Notes: generated by a model from the letters alone, not told the origin. A DNA stretch of 64,000 nucleotides from Haliclona indistincta (GCA_964017065.1 OZ024785.1:10061086-10125085), one strand, 5' to 3'. Positions 1 to 12,943 are shown, numbered from the stretch's first letter. Made by a program: numbers and translations.

Positions 1-1424
1 CTGCATGGCTCTCTACAGGACTTTCAAGACCGCTCCTGGGAGTCCTCTATGACCAACTCACAATATTACCATGTGCTTCTTCATAAATAGATATGGCTAT
101 TTTTAGACTAGTGGATGATCTATACAGTCTTAGCGCAGTGCAGTACTTGTTTGTTTCTGGCGTCCATGGCTCTGAGCGTACTCCAGCAAATGACGTCGCT
201 CGCCGTCACTGCTCGTCATTTCTCGATGAATTTCATTAATTTTTAATCAACATTCCTTATGCCTTATAATGGAAAGGCCTATTATGAAATATTTTGGTGC
301 TAAAGCACATACCCATAAAAAGACTCCAAGGGTGGGTGCATAGAGCGGTTTATCACTTCTCACAACAATAGAAAAATGTGATTCATGCCTTACTTGGATG
401 CATCATGCATGATTAGCTTAAACACGGTTTCCACTCTGTGCTTGACATTTTTCATTGCAAGAAGTACTAAAACCCAGCGCTAGGAGGCAATCACACACAA
501 TTTTTCAAAACCACTAGTTTTTACTGTTTACTGAAAAACAGTTGTGTTGTTGTGTAAATAACATTAAAGTGAAACTGGTGACAAAAATCGAGACTGGATT
601 TGTGTTTAAGTTGCTAATTGTTTGTGAACAGTATAGTGGCTGGGCTTTATTTGCAGTGACGATGCTTTGATGCAAGCGTGTGCAAGATGGAAATGTTCAA
701 TCCTGGTACTGCGGCTACACGTATATTGTCTACCTAGTGTGTTTACATTAGCACACATTGATATATAAGGCAGTTGGGTACACATTGCTACTCCTAATCA
801 GCCAGAGTGTAGTGTGTGTATATGTCATGAACTATTATTTGAATTAGGCTTAGCCTCATCCTCTGGCCGAATTTTTCTCAACGCAGAAACACAACAGAAC
901 AAAATTGCGAAAATTAGGGCCTGGTGCACACTGCAAGGGTAGAGATGCTAAAACACTTGGTGTTCCACATAGATAATCAGACAAAAATTACAAAACCAGT
1001 GATAAAAAGTCTCCTCATGCTCAGGCTTTAGTGTATAACCATGTTGATCAAGGCAGAACACCACTAATGCGACACTTTTATTCTTGGAAGAACATCTAGT
1101 ATAAGGTGTAATGTAGCGAGTATGCCCAAAAAGAATACGGATGTCCCAGATACCGGGGTAAAGTCTGAGCACGCGCACTAGTACCCAACAAAACCATGCC
1201 TAAGATTAAAGAACGACATTGTACATTATGTTGAAAGTGCTGTTCAGTGGTGGAGTCATGGTAGCGCTGTCCTGTGATGATACATTATCACACAAACCGG
1301 TTCTGCTGCTGATATTCAGTGATGAATGAGTGTGTTTGAGGACATTGTTTCCTACATCACTTGACAGCCAAGTCACAATACAATTTCCTACTATAATTAT
1401 TATTTGTGTGTTTCTGTTTCACAG
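1..1424. other. No coding exon recognised; probable long CCT1 intron
   Basis: No exon recognisable as the missing N-terminal third of CCT1 was found here on either strand. The first CCT1 exon in the window begins at 1425 in mid-protein, so this stretch is most simply a long intron whose upstream exons lie before base 1. The sequence is AT-rich with only short random open frames. Confidence 0.5.
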
Positions 1425-3509
1425 TGACTGTGAGCTGTTCTCTAACATGGTGGTAGACGCTGTGATGCTGGTGAAGAGAACCAATGCCAAGGGTCAGATA
1501 CGCTATCCCATCAATGCCGTCAACATTCTCAAAGCTCATGGAAAAAGCACTCGAGAGAGTGTTCTGGTCAATGGATATGCTCTCAACTGCACAGTGGCTT
1601 CACAAGGTTGGCTGGCTAGTTAGGATACAAAGGCTGTCCTATTTTTAGAACAGGTGGTGCATTTATAAAAATTGCAGATGAGAGGTTATAGATCTTAGCT
1701 CTGTATAAACTTTAAAGTGGTATTTTGGCTAAGAGTATGTGATTGTAATGCTAACTAGGACTCCAGGAAGGTAAAAACATCAAGTATTCAATCATCTAAA
1801 AATCACCCTGTAAACTAATGTACTGCTGGTTTTAAATATGACAGATTCTGTTATGTCAGTAGTGGGTGGTGATCTTTGTGTAATTGAGTTTCATCTTTTG
1901 TTTATAGCAATGCACAAAGAGAAGGAGAATGCTCGAATTGCTTGCTTGGACTTCAGTCTACAAAAAGCCAAGTTGCAGCTCGGCATATTGGTTGTGGTGA
2001 CCGATCCAGAGAAGCTGGAGGCCATTAGACAGCGGTATGTTGTATAACTCCGTATAGCTGGTATATTTCGTGAGGTTAAATTTCGTTTTGCACATGAAAG
2101 ACAGAACTTCGTAAGTTAAATGTTTTCTTAGTCGCCCAAGCAAACCACACCTGGATGCCTTTCTTCAATTGGTAACCATTGACCCTGATCATGTACTATT
2201 GAAGTAGCTTTCCATTGCAAGTTCTCGCGAAGCACTATTCTATCGCAATGTGCCTGGCTAAAAAATACCGAAATTTTGTTCTTATAGAACGAACAGAACG
2301 GACATGCAACCTCACTAAAATTACCAGCTATATGGTAGTGTTCAATTTTTATTCTATTTGTATTTTTTTGATTTTCTGTTGTGTATTTAGGGAGTCTGAC
2401 ATTACAAAGGAGAGGATTCAGAAAATTCTTGCTGCTGGTGCCAATGTAGTGTTGACGTCAGGTGGTATTGATGACCTCTGTCTGAAATATTTTGTGGAGG
2501 CTGGTGCTATGGCTGTTCGCAGGTGCAAGAAGGAAGATCTCAAGAGAATTGCCAGAGCAACAGGAGGTAGGACATGCGCAAGATGCTGTAATAGTACTAT
2601 GGATGCTTTCTCCTAGCCACACTGGTTACTTCTCTTGTCAACATGGAGGGAGAGGAGACTTTTGACGCCTCACAGCTGGGAAAGGCTGCTAGCGTGGAGC
2701 AAATCAGAGTTTGTGACGATGAATTGATTCTCATCAAAAAGTAGGTGTCTAGCTAAGCTAAATGTCTAGCTAAGCTAAATGTATATTTCAATTCACCTTA
2801 TTATGAGGACTAAATATTACCAAGAGTACATCTTGCTTGTGTATAAATTAGTGTTTATCTCCAGCCCAGAGGTTCGCAGTTCTGCGTCTATAATTGTAAG
2901 AGGAGCTAATGATTTCTTTGTGGACGAGATGGAGCGATCACTGCACGATGCTCTGTGTGTGGTCAAGAGAGTGCTGGAGTACAATGAGGTGGTGCCAGGA
3001 GGCGGGGCTGTTGAGACAGCTCTGTCAGTCTACCTGGAGAACTTTGCTACTTCTATTGTGAGTAGTCGCTCTAGTTCCACTATCAATTCTATCTTCTTTT
3101 CTAGTCATCTCGTGAGCAGATGGCTGTTGCTGAATTTGCTCAGTCTCTACTTGCTATCCCAAAGACACTGGCGGTCAATGCTGCTCAGGACTCCACTGAA
3201 CTGATTGCTAAGCTGAGAGCTTTCCACAATGCATCACAGACCATGGCTGAAAGAGAGAACCTCAAATGGTATTATGCTCACTGACAGATAGCGTGCTTAT
3301 TTTGCTGTCTGCCTGTTCTATTCAGGTATGGTTTGGAGCTTATTGATGGTAGTGTCCGTGACTGCAAGAAGGCTGGAGTGTTGGAGCCTGCCATTAGCAA
3401 GATCAAGAGCCTCAAGTTTGCTACCGAAGCTGCCATAACCATCCTTCGTATTGATGACATGATCAAGCTGGCTCCAGAGCCAGAGAACCCAGACCCCCAC
3501 ATGCACTAG
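1425..3509 (+). CDS. CCT1: T-complex protein 1 subunit alpha (CCT1), 3' part
   Basis: Subunit of the cytosolic TRiC/CCT chaperonin, which folds actin, tubulin and WD-repeat proteins using ATP. Seven exons are visible: 1425-1606, 1908-2034, 2391-2566, 2617-2740, 2865-3057, 3105-3268 and 3326-3509 (stop). All join in frame through GT-AG introns and give about 383 residues. The family has about 555, so roughly 170 N-terminal residues, including the GDGTTS nucleotide motif, lie upstream of the window. Family signatures seen are [48 protein letters not shown], the group [10 protein letters not shown] motif, [18 protein letters not shown] and [17 protein letters not shown]. The C-terminus is short (PENPDPHMH). 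It converges with WDR48, with 304 bases between the two stops. PDCL3, a CCT cofactor, is encoded further along the window. Identity is certain; small boundary errors are possible. Confidence 0.96.
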
Positions 3510-3813
3510 ATACGATCCTCCTTGAGCTGCTGTTACAATGCTCATTCAAAGAGATAATAATTAATTTTTATAATGGGCTAGATTGAAATACACTAATATA
3601 GTCCTTATCCTGAAATTTCGCGAAACACACTAGTCAGTTAGTAACGACTGTGCATAGGTTTTGCTTTTGCAATACATGTAGAACTTCCCCAAGTTTTTTT
3701 GCTCAAAAATCACACAATTTTTATCAAAAAAATTATACACCTGTTGTAAAGGTCTGTACAGAAATTTTTTTTATGTCTTGATTTTTGCTAAAATCATAGT
3801 TTGATAATCATGC
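3510..3813. other. Convergent intergenic spacer CCT1/WDR48
   Basis: AT-rich spacer holding both 3' ends. No further gene, repeat or strong hairpin was seen. Confidence 0.6.
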
Positions 3814-6653
3814 CTAGTTTGTGTCCATGGTTTTGGGGGTGTGGTCTGTTGCTGTGTCGTCAGGATCTTGTGATTCAGTTGGTGATGGTGGTGGAGTGGG
3901 TGTGGTCTTGACACGATAAGAGAATTTCATGTCTCCTCCACTCTTCCAGATGGTGTAACGCACTGTTCTCACATCTAGCATTAGATCAAGCACCTGTGAA
4001 TAGAGTATAGTACACAGTCTTGACATGACAACAGTGATATAAGCATCGTGAAAAATACATCACATAGCAAATTGTGGTGACTGGTATGCATGAATATCAT
4101 TAACAAATTAACCATATTGAATAGACCCGTTGCATGTCACAGTCGTGCACGTCCGTGTATCTTCCGTACTCTTTGGAAGATACACGGAGTGATACATGAT
4201 TGAGTAGTCCTGCATGAAGTTCAATGTTAACACAGTTTTATCATGCAGTTTTGGATTGCATGCCCTAACAAGCTTTGCATTGGGAGTACTAGTTGCTAAC
4301 ACACAAATCAGAAAGTGTAGATATTGCTCATTGTACTGTAGCCTTGGTAACTACAAAATCTGATCAAATTCAAAACACTGTCACAAAAATGTACGCTCGT
4401 GTTTATGAGTCACATCCAAATGTCACAGAATTTCACATAGTTATTCTAATCTAGCTACTGCCCATTGTTTGAATGCCTCTTCAATTATGATAAACAACTC
4501 ACTTGGTCCTGACAGATAATTTCTAGTTGCTGTGATTTCTCAGATGATTTGTCTCCAGATGACTTTGCTATTTGATAATCGATGATTTTTTTAACGGTTA
4601 GAATGTCTTGAGCAGAGAGACGATCACTACAAGAAACAGCATCAGCACTAGTCACGGACAAGACAATGGTGAACTTACACTTTAGCATCGGGTTTTTGAA
4701 GGCACGAATGGTCGACAAGTGTAAAACTCATTTTAGGATGAACTGGCAGTATATTCTAAAGTGTGAGACAGTAGGAACTAATGGTTAACAGGAATACATT
4801 AATCTAGTTACAGTCTAGTCACATGCATTGTTGGTCAAATACATTGTTTACTGTTCATTGTTCACAGTCACATACAATGTACATTGTTGGTTTCTAAAAT
4901 TCTAATGAGTTGGAGATGATGTATAAGTGACCTGTATTAGTTACTGTTGCTATAAGTGGTTGCTATGGTTATTGTCTGAGTCAACTATTGTATGGTAATG
5001 ACCACACTTAATAGAGCACCTTATGCTAACTAGCATCATACTGACATCATCATTGCATCATACTAACTCTAGAATCAGTGCGTCACCAATACAGTTAATC
5101 TCGCATTTACCTCTGTAATCAAAAACACTCAATTAAAATCTTGTGAGCTAAATGCAACTGCAGGTCGTGTGATGTGATGCAACGCAAACCAAAAAGGGTT
5201 TAAACTCAGGAAAATGACATTGCATTGCGTGCCGTGAGTTCTGAATGCTTTCAAATGCAGACTGAGCTTACCTCACACACCACATCAGTGATCCACACTG
5301 GGCAGTGCGCCTCGATGTGATGGCTGTCATGAAAGTTTCCAGCATCTCCACAGATGAACCGGACCAGTGAGCTACCATTATCAGTCGCTTCTGACAGCAC
5401 AACTGGCGTGTGGAGTGGTACAGAGAAAAACTTGATACCCTACAGCAAGAGAGAGGAAGGAAGAGAGTGGAAGAGTGTGCTTGCATGAGAAGCGGGTCAG
5501 CAACTCACAACTTTCGAATTCTTTTCATCTGAATCTTTGGATGACTTGTCTAAGGAAGAAGAACCACAAAATAGCTGACAATAAAGTTTGCTCGAAATTA
5601 GCTAAGAAGTATGAGCTATCTATTGCACAAGAACACATCACAAGCAGGGACAGTCAAACCAGTAATATGTCACATGAAATACTTAGAACCACACACACAC
5701 ATTCCTGCTTGACTACAGTGTAGGTAGGTGGTACCTGCCAACTGTCTGATCTCATCCTCCAGCTCATCTTTATCAATCTTTTGCACAGCTTGCACAAGTG
5801 CCCCAATCGTGATGCCTGCATTACCTTGAGCTAAATACTGCAAAAAAAATAACAAACCACAAATCAACAAACAGCTCACATGATACATGTTTTTGTAACT
5901 ACCTTAAAGATTTCTAGCTTGCATTTATGGTAGTCATCGTTACTGTGCTCTTCTCTGATTTTCTCTAGTTGTGATCGAGGAACGTCTAATGCTTGACCAA
6001 TTTCCCACCAGTCCTGTAGTTTATCGAGTGACTCCAGGAACTGTTCCTCTGTGAGGGGTTCTGTAGAATGAGAAAATAATCAAAATATTTCTAATTTCAT
6101 AGTAATTTGATTTTAGCTGCCAGAAACAGAATTCTTAAACAGTACTATGTTACTAGGGAGATGCATTCTTATAAAGAGAAAATTAAAAAAAAGTAAAATT
6201 GAATGTTTAGTTTATACAATAGATAGAAAAGTTACAACAAGAACGACGAAACAAGGAACTTATTTATTAGTATATTATGCTTATTATACATTCATGCCCT
6301 CCTCTTACCTTGTTCTTGTAGCTTTTGCTCATCCAGTATTCTCTGTTTTGCTTTCATTGTCTCCGAGTTCGGCCAGTACTCAAACAATGCCTTCAACATA
6401 AGAGCACCGTAGTTCACTACAGCCATACGGAATGAGCGAATAAAAAATAAGTACAGGAGATTACTCCAGTGGAATCATTGTGTCTTAGTGCTGCTTTACT
6501 GTCTAAAAATAGCCTCAACATCACTCTCAGATGGATTTTAATTTATGAAAAAAGTGAAAGTTGACACAATGACTTGGTATACAACCAATAATAAAGACTA
6601 AACATTTTCATTATGTGAAATAATTCAGTTATTTTCTTCACTCATACTATAGA

Positions 6654-6685
<32 letters not shown>

Positions 6686-6727
6686 CGTGTGCGTGAGCGT
6701 GTGAGTGTGAGTGTGTGAGTGAGAGTG

Positions 6728-6789
<62 letters not shown>

Positions 6790-7872
6790 CGTGAGTATAA
6801 TCTCACATTTGATGTCAGCTGTTGATCCAGGTAGATCAGTGTTGTTGCCCATCACCCATGTCGAGAAGCAGTCTACCTCTTCCAATCTGACAGCCAACAT
6901 CTGGAAAAATGACAAATTAATAATCATTCATATTTTCCATGGGTGCAGCAAAGTAGGTTTTATTACAGCATGAAATTATTTCCTACACCCAGCTGGAGCT
7001 TGTCGTTCCAATAGCGAAGTGGTAATATCACAACTAGCACTAGGAAAAGTCCTTATTAGGAAGCTGTACAAACATACGCTGTACTATGCATGGCTGTATA
7101 ATTCTTGCACGCAATAACGGCCAGTTCATTTTCCATTGTTCCACGGTTGTATGCTCCTTGGAATGACAAACCCGTGTGTACACTAAAATCAAAATTCTAA
7201 CACGCTCGAGTGTCTATTCGCATGCATATACTTACTCCTGTCCTAATATCACAAGAGAACCAGTTTGGTACAAACAATGCCTCTTTCCTTCTCTCTAACT
7301 CCTCCTCCAGGTCAACGTTGCCAAGCTCTTCCTTTTTACACGCCTAAATCGAGAAATTGTTAAAGTGTTAAAAATGCAGAAAATGAATTGGGCAATTTGT
7401 TTGGCACTCACATGTAATATATCCCACAGAGTCACCATACTATCACTGTCTTTGGTAAGCACTTGTCTTTTGTTACTAACAACTAGACATTCTAAAATAC
7501 AACTACCACCTACAGCACAAAAACAAAACTCAGTCAGTCAGTCAGTCAGTCAGTCAGTCAGTCAGTCAGTCAGTCAGTCAGTCAGTCAGTCAGTCAGTCA
7601 GTCAGTCAGTCAGTCAGTCAGTCAGTCAGTCAGTCAGTCAGTCAGTCAGTCAGTCAGTCAGTCAGTCAGTCAGTCAGTCAGTCAGTCAGTCAGTCAGTCA
7701 GTCAGTCAGTCAGTCAGCGTACCTGGTATGGTTGCTAAAGGTCTGATGGAACTTTCATAATCATCTATATCAGTGACGGCTGGTTCCTCTTCATTTTTCA
7801 TCTCATTCTGACTAACACACTCATCCTTGAGCTCTTCTTCCTCTTCTCTCTCACGATCTGTATTCACCGGCT

Positions 7873-7961
<89 letters not shown>

Positions 7962-8253
7962 TGTGACAGAGATACAACTTGTTTTATACAAAAAGCAAGA
8001 TTTTGCCTCCCAATGAACAAAGGATTTTTACTAGCAGAGTTTTTCTATGAATATCTACTGGAGTATGATTGTGTGGGTGTTCCAGTGATGGAGCAATGAT
8101 GCAAGAAATCTACTGCTCACCCATTTGTTAATACATGTAGCTGTAGTAGATACCCATAGTGAGGGTTGGTCAGCGTTACTATCGTCCAGCGATAGACTCA
8201 GTATTGGGGCTTCTTCAGTTAGTATAGGAATACCTTCCAGCTCACCTGAAGGA

Positions 8254-8310
<57 letters not shown>

Positions 8311-10271
8311 ACAAACCGTCGTACAAAATTATACAGCATCTTCAAGACAGATGGATTTGATTGCGCAATATCGAAGGCATCATAGGGCACTCTCGTAGTA
8401 AAGATTCTCAGTGTTTGCTGTCATGAATAACACAAATCCTAATCCGTGCAATTGCTACATGCCACTTGCCATTCCATGGATATGATACGCAGAATGATGC
8501 ATTCAGTGAAATGTAATTTTGTGCATAATAAGTAAATTAACAATCAGGAAAACCATGCTAACCAGCCAACAACAATTGCTCCCACTCACATTCTGAAATA
8601 TCATTGTAGAAGACTCTCTTGTCTTTTCCACCTGAGTAAAAGCCTGAGAAAGATTTGTCAACAGCCAAGCACCAGACACCCTCGCTGTGATCTCTAAATG
8701 TCTGCAAACATCTCTGTTGAGCAAGAGACCATAATCTCACAGTGCCATCTGAACTTGCTGATAGACACTGAGATGGAGAAAGGGAGGGAGGGATGGATGG
8801 AGAGATGGAGGGAGGGAGGAAGAGAGGGAGAGAGAGAAGGAGGGAGGAAGGAAGAGAGGGAGACAGAGACAGAGAGAGGGAGAGAGAGAGAGAGAGGGAG
8901 GAAGGGAGAGAGGAAAAGATTTGTAATCCTAGCTAAAACTCGTAGCATCTATAGCTTACCTGTGTTCCATCGCTATTGACAACCACAGCTCGCACATTGT
9001 CCGTGTGACCTTTGAGCTTCATAATCTTTGTTTGTGTCCTTGTGTCCCACACTCTCAGTGCCTAACACAAGAGTACAATCAGCAACAAGTAGCTACGACA
9101 CAACAAACCTTCTCAGTTGAGCCAGAAACCACAATATTCCCGTTTTCACTGATAGCAACACTGTAGATTGACTGCTTTTGTCCCCTCAAAGGCATTGCTA
9201 GGGTGTGTGTAAAGAGGAAGATACAGTTATGTCGTGTTAAAGAGCATTATTATGATGACTTAAGCAACCATTTCCTTGGTACCAGATGCATGAGTCAAAG
9301 AGCAGTAATGTTGAACTAGCTAGTGCGTGGGGGTGCTTGCGGTATCCACGCACTTGTTACGGTGTTGTTTGAGGCCGTGAGAGAAGTGAGTGTGTTCACG
9401 TCCCACAGGTAAATGGAACAGTCCAGACCAGCACTGACAACTGCCTCAGTGCCTGGAGCATATCCGAGACACCGCACGTAGTCCTTGTGCGTACGCAGTG
9501 TCGAGGTGCACATTCCTCTGGACAAGTCCCACACTTTGACTGTTGTGTCAGACGACGCTGACATCACTAGTAGAGAGAAATGAAAAACAGTTATCGTCAT
9601 ACATTTTCGAGAGCATATTTTCAGTATTATTTCACAAAACGACACACCTGACAAGTCACTAAGCATGCACCCAGTAACTTGGGGTTTTAAAATTGGAAAG
9701 AAAGTCCCAATTGTGTACAAGTCCCTAGTATGTATTGCCTTATCAACGGAAGGTTTTCAAACGGACTTTACAGTGTTTAGCTCACCATAGTACCAAGCTC
9801 TCTATGTATAACTACAAGTTAATGCCCGGGTGGGATATGATAATTATGGACCACCAAAGAATTAACTGTTCAGAATAACTATTATATCATCGCGTACATG
9901 TAATCTTGTTGCTGCAGAGCACGATGTCATTGACCCAGTCTGTGTGGTGTTCCAATGACATGGAATAGGACTGGAAAGAGAGGAAATAGTCAAATAGGCG
10001 TGAGCATATGAGATCATTCAATCCACTAGGTTTAACCAACCTCTTCTCCGATGTTCTCATTGTTAGACACGTCCCAACAACGGATAATGGAGTCTCTACC
10101 TGCACTGTAAAGTGTTCTCTTCTTCTCGGCTTCGTTCACTAGCAACAGTTTGTTCACTCCTGAACGATTGAGTTTTTCTAACTCATCTCGAATTGCATAA
10201 GTGACGGCTATTTTCTTTCTCGGTGCCGAGGTGGTACCGTAGGCATAGTTAGACCTCTTCTGTTGGTTCAT
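3814..10271 (-). CDS. WDR48: WDR48/UAF1 with an extra Death-like domain
   Basis: WD-repeat activator of the deubiquitinases USP1, USP12 and USP46. Nineteen exons were traced from ATG 10271: 10041-10271, 9898-9970, 9354-9566, 9109-9197, 8960-9061, 8563-8767, 8121-8245, 7723-7870, 7412-7509, 7236-7343, 6807-6900, 6309-6416, 5903-6060, 5735-5837, 5509-5549, 5272-5439, 4679-4755, 4503-4626 and 3814-3993. They sum to 2445 nt without a frame break, giving 814 aa; human WDR48 has about 677. The N-terminal WD repeats match the family ([51 protein letters not shown]). The C-terminal DUF3337 region also matches ([41 protein letters not shown]). Between them, exons 13-14 (residues about 533-618) encode an additional Death-like fold absent from the human protein. 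Introns carry several simple repeats. Confidence 0.95.
5735..6060 (-). other. Death-like domain encoded inside WDR48
   Basis: Exons 5903-6060 and 5735-5837 of the WDR48 model, about 85 residues. The order of features is that of a Death domain: a short lead helix ([11 protein letters not shown]), the W..IG.ALDV segment, [10 protein letters not shown], a [10 protein letters not shown] helix, then [13 protein letters not shown] and [10 protein letters not shown]. This matches the usual 'W..LG..LG, L..I, C...L..W, L..AL..I' skeleton. Both junctions keep frame and the flanking exons are typical WDR48. The Death call is by pattern recognition and needs a profile search. Confidence 0.8.
6655..6796. 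repeat. (TG)n microsatellite in WDR48 intron
   Basis: About 140 bases of TG/CG/AG alternation directly next to exon 11 of WDR48 (donor at 6806/6805 on the minus strand). It produces spurious Thr-His open frames. Confidence 0.95.
7530..7717. repeat. (CAGT)n tetranucleotide array
   Basis: About 47 near-perfect copies of the tetranucleotide. The array ends just a few bases from the 5' splice site of WDR48 exon 8 (exon end 7723 on the minus strand). Confidence 0.97.
7874..7958. repeat. (AG)n microsatellite in WDR48 intron
   Basis: About 42 AG dinucleotides on the plus strand (CT tract on the coding strand). It acts as an extended pyrimidine tract before the acceptor of WDR48 exon 8 at 7870. Confidence 0.97.
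8258..8308. repeat. (AG)n microsatellite in WDR48 intron
   Basis: About 25 AG units just upstream (coding sense) of WDR48 exon 7, forming its pyrimidine tract. Confidence 0.95.
8771..8921. repeat. Purine-rich GGAG/GAGA low-complexity tract
   Basis: Imperfect G/A-rich tract in the intron upstream (coding sense) of WDR48 exon 6. It includes a short GGATGGATGG stretch resembling the seed of the much longer GGAT array at 14.7 kb, which sits beside the duplicated copy of this same exon. Confidence 0.9.
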
Positions 10272-10567
10272 GACAAACACTGTGGTGGCTTTAATTAGAA
10301 ATAAGGCGTGGCTACAGCTAAGCTGGGACCGGACGGGGTCGGGGTACGGGCTAAGCAAAATGTAGCTACTTATGCAGTTATTTAGCCTTTTTGTACTACT
10401 TAAGCCCCGGATCGCGGTGCAGAGCGGCAGAAGTAGCTCAATCGTATAGAAACAGTATTATTACCATGGTTTGATTACAGAGCAAGAAACATTTGACATT
10501 AATTTACTCATGGGTCTGTAATGCAGGAAGTGACACAATTAATTAAGTTCATGGTGTATAATACAGA

Positions 10568-11459
10568 TTAATACATAGTGCTGCTGTCCTGCTCTGTATC
10601 CTCCTCTTCCGTGTCTTCACTGATCATTGTTGGAGTTGGGGCAAAATTGGTAACTGGAATAGAATTTTCTGCAAGATAGAAAATTCACAATCAGCTGAAA
10701 CCTTTTCCATGCAGCATAATGATTGAAAGCACAGTACATAGTTAGAAAGTAGCTAGCAACTCAGATATAGCATAAGGCTCACCAGCTGATGTACTTGTTG
10801 TTATACTGCTTGCTTGAGTTGATGAGGCGATAGTCAAAGTTGATGTACTTTTCACTGGTATGTTTGTTGAAGACATGGCACCTGAGATACCATGCATGTA
10901 AAAGTATCATTTTTGCATTTATAGTGGTCTAGCTGTTGTATAATACCTGAGCATGTCACGGTTGCTGATGTAGGCAATGGGTAGTACTCAAGATGTCGTT
11001 CAACGCAAGCATAAAACACACAATAAACTTTACTTGATATCGGCAGACTACCTATTCTGAGACCACCGAAGGTGCTGTAGAATTCACCGAAAGCACCGTG
11101 AGACTGCAGAAGTACCTGTGTTACAAATGTTACTCCGTGATCACAAAACTTGATCATGTAATTGTGACTTACTGCTGAAGATGAGTTTGATTGTTCGTAA
11201 CAATCGAATCCCCAGTTGAGTGAATGACAACGTTGTCTGCGTGTTGGTGACCAAGAAATGCTTGCTGTGTCACCATTGCAAAACACTGTGAAGTCTACAC
11301 AATGCAGTGCATTGCGAGTCTCTCCTGCATGATGATAAACTGGATCATAATAATGCAAGAATGCTCACCAGTTGTTCTTCTGCACTTTTCTGGAGAGCTA
11401 GCTGCTTGCAATGTTACAAGCAGAAATAAGCACAAACTTGTAAACTTCATATTCATCAT
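10568..11459 (-). CDS. Small secreted Cys-rich FN3-like protein A
   Basis: No named family recognised. Five exons: 11369-11459, 11173-11324, 10947-11115, 10783-10881 and 10568-10668, giving 203 aa with consistent phases. The N-terminus is a clear signal peptide (MMNMKFTSLCLFLLVTLQAA). The body resembles one FN3-like sandwich with added cysteines: a strand ending ASISWSP, a conserved GFDCYE, LPISSKVYCVFYACVE as the Y.C/V strand, and SATVTC as the last strand. A Ser/Thr-rich, probably O-glycosylated, then acidic tail follows (EDTEEEDTEQD). No membrane segment is seen, so it should be secreted. A TATA box lies about 50 bases upstream of the ATG. Its paralog is at 15656-16665. Function unknown; binding to a ligand or the matrix is only an inference. 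Confidence 0.8.
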
Positions 11460-11507
11460 AGCTCAATGCTGAAACTCTTCAACTGTAGTATGGCATCAAT
11501 AAATTTG

Positions 11508-11515
11508 CTTTTATA
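11508..11515 (-). promoter_or_regulatory. TATA box of secreted gene A
   Basis: TATAAAAG on the minus strand, 49-56 bases before ATG 11459, a good distance for a short 5'UTR. The paralog and the small secreted gene between them also have TATA boxes, unlike most genes in the window. Confidence 0.6.
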
Positions 11516-12842
11516 AGTTTTCCACAGGAAAGAATTATTGTTGCAAGCATGTCAATAACTGTACAAGAGTGTCTACATTAATATGATTGTCATAGAAACA
11601 ACATGTGATTCTAACAAATTGGCCTTAACAGTTTAATTGCTAACAATTGATTTCCACTTATGGTTGCATTATACGTATACACATAATGTATTAAACATAC
11701 CTCAGCTTATATGCACATGCTAACAGTTGTGTACGAACGAGCCTTATCGAGTCATCGGTGTAAAATGACATCACGGTGCCTGCGCTAGTGTCTGTTATGT
11801 CATTGTCATCCAGCCATTCTTAGAAGTTCGGTTAGACCACTACGTCATGTCCGAACTTCTGAGTTAGGACGGACAACCATATGCATTGACATGAGTGCAG
11901 GTATTATTTCAACCTTAGTCAGGACAAAAATAATTATGATGCATGTCTTGTCAATGAATATGAACAGTATCTTAATTGAAGAAACTAAACAAAATAAATA
12001 TTCTTGTTCATGGGTGTGGCGCATGGGTTGTCTCTGGTTGAACCCAGAATAGTGCAGATTCAATTTTTCTGTGTAACAGAGATGTGGAGTTATGTTGGAT
12101 CACTGCTACTGGTGGACGAGATTAGCAGCTATCACTTGGTTTGTGATATGAAGAGACTTATTATAATTATCCTATTAGTTGAAGGTTCATCTCCATGGTA
12201 TTTGATCCTCAGAATATGCACTTCTACAGTTGTGTTTACATCATTAATGAATGATTTAATTTTTAAGGAACTACACACTTAATGTACATTATTAGGCTAG
12301 GTTGATTAGTTTCCATGCCAACTTGCACACAGCCAAATCTATAGCAGCAAAAGCATACAGGTTGTGCGGACAGCTACTGAATTAAGCTACTGATGAAAGG
12401 AGATGCAGCGGAACTAGGACCGCGCTAGCTATAACCTGATTAGTTCATGGTTCATTTATTCAACACTATTCAGTTTGTTATGACTTCCTCTCGTCCTCCT
12501 CATCACGTGTGTATAGCTGTATGTTATCATAGGATGCATGCATGCCTACTACTACACATGCAATGAATAATGATGCTGGCACGTAACGTCTATGCCTGAT
12601 ACGCAAACTAAACGTCACATATCATCATGCCGCACGCACCATGTACCAGGCATTTAACTTGTAAAAGCAGCATCGTACAGCTGAGCACTGTAGAATGCAG
12701 ACGACAAATGACTCACGCATGCATGTAACTGTAGCATGGTAACCTAGAGGGAGGGGAAATACTTACGCTATGGTCCCACGCGATCTGGTTGCATGCTGAT
12801 ACGGTATGGCTGCTCGTTATGTCATACCTCCTCGTGCAGCTG
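11516..12842. other. Intergenic region between divergent secreted genes
   Basis: AT-rich DNA separating the promoters of secreted gene A (minus) and the small helical secreted gene (plus). Only short random frames were seen; no RNA gene or repeat array was recognised. Confidence 0.5.
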
Positions 12843-12853
12843 TATATATAAAG
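12843..12853 (+). promoter_or_regulatory. TATA box of small helical secreted gene
   Basis: TATATATAAAG about 95 bases before ATG 12944. This would place the transcription start near 12875 and leave a 5'UTR of roughly 70 bases. Confidence 0.6.
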
Positions 12854-12943
12854 ACCTGATGTTTTCAAAGTTAGCATCGATCTCAACTAGTTTAAAAGTT
12901 AAAGTAGAACTTCAATTATATATTCACTGAGTTGATTACTAGT

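Noticed and set aside
4153..4187. 13-base-arm hairpin in a WDR48 intron as an RNA gene
   Set aside because: Short isolated stem (CCGTGTATCTTCC arms); no RNA family features.
6625..6973. Thr-His-rich frames over the TG tract
   Set aside because: Microsatellite artefacts inside a WDR48 intron.
7530..7717. CRISPR-like regular repeat
   Set aside because: Pure tetranucleotide without spacers in a eukaryotic intron.
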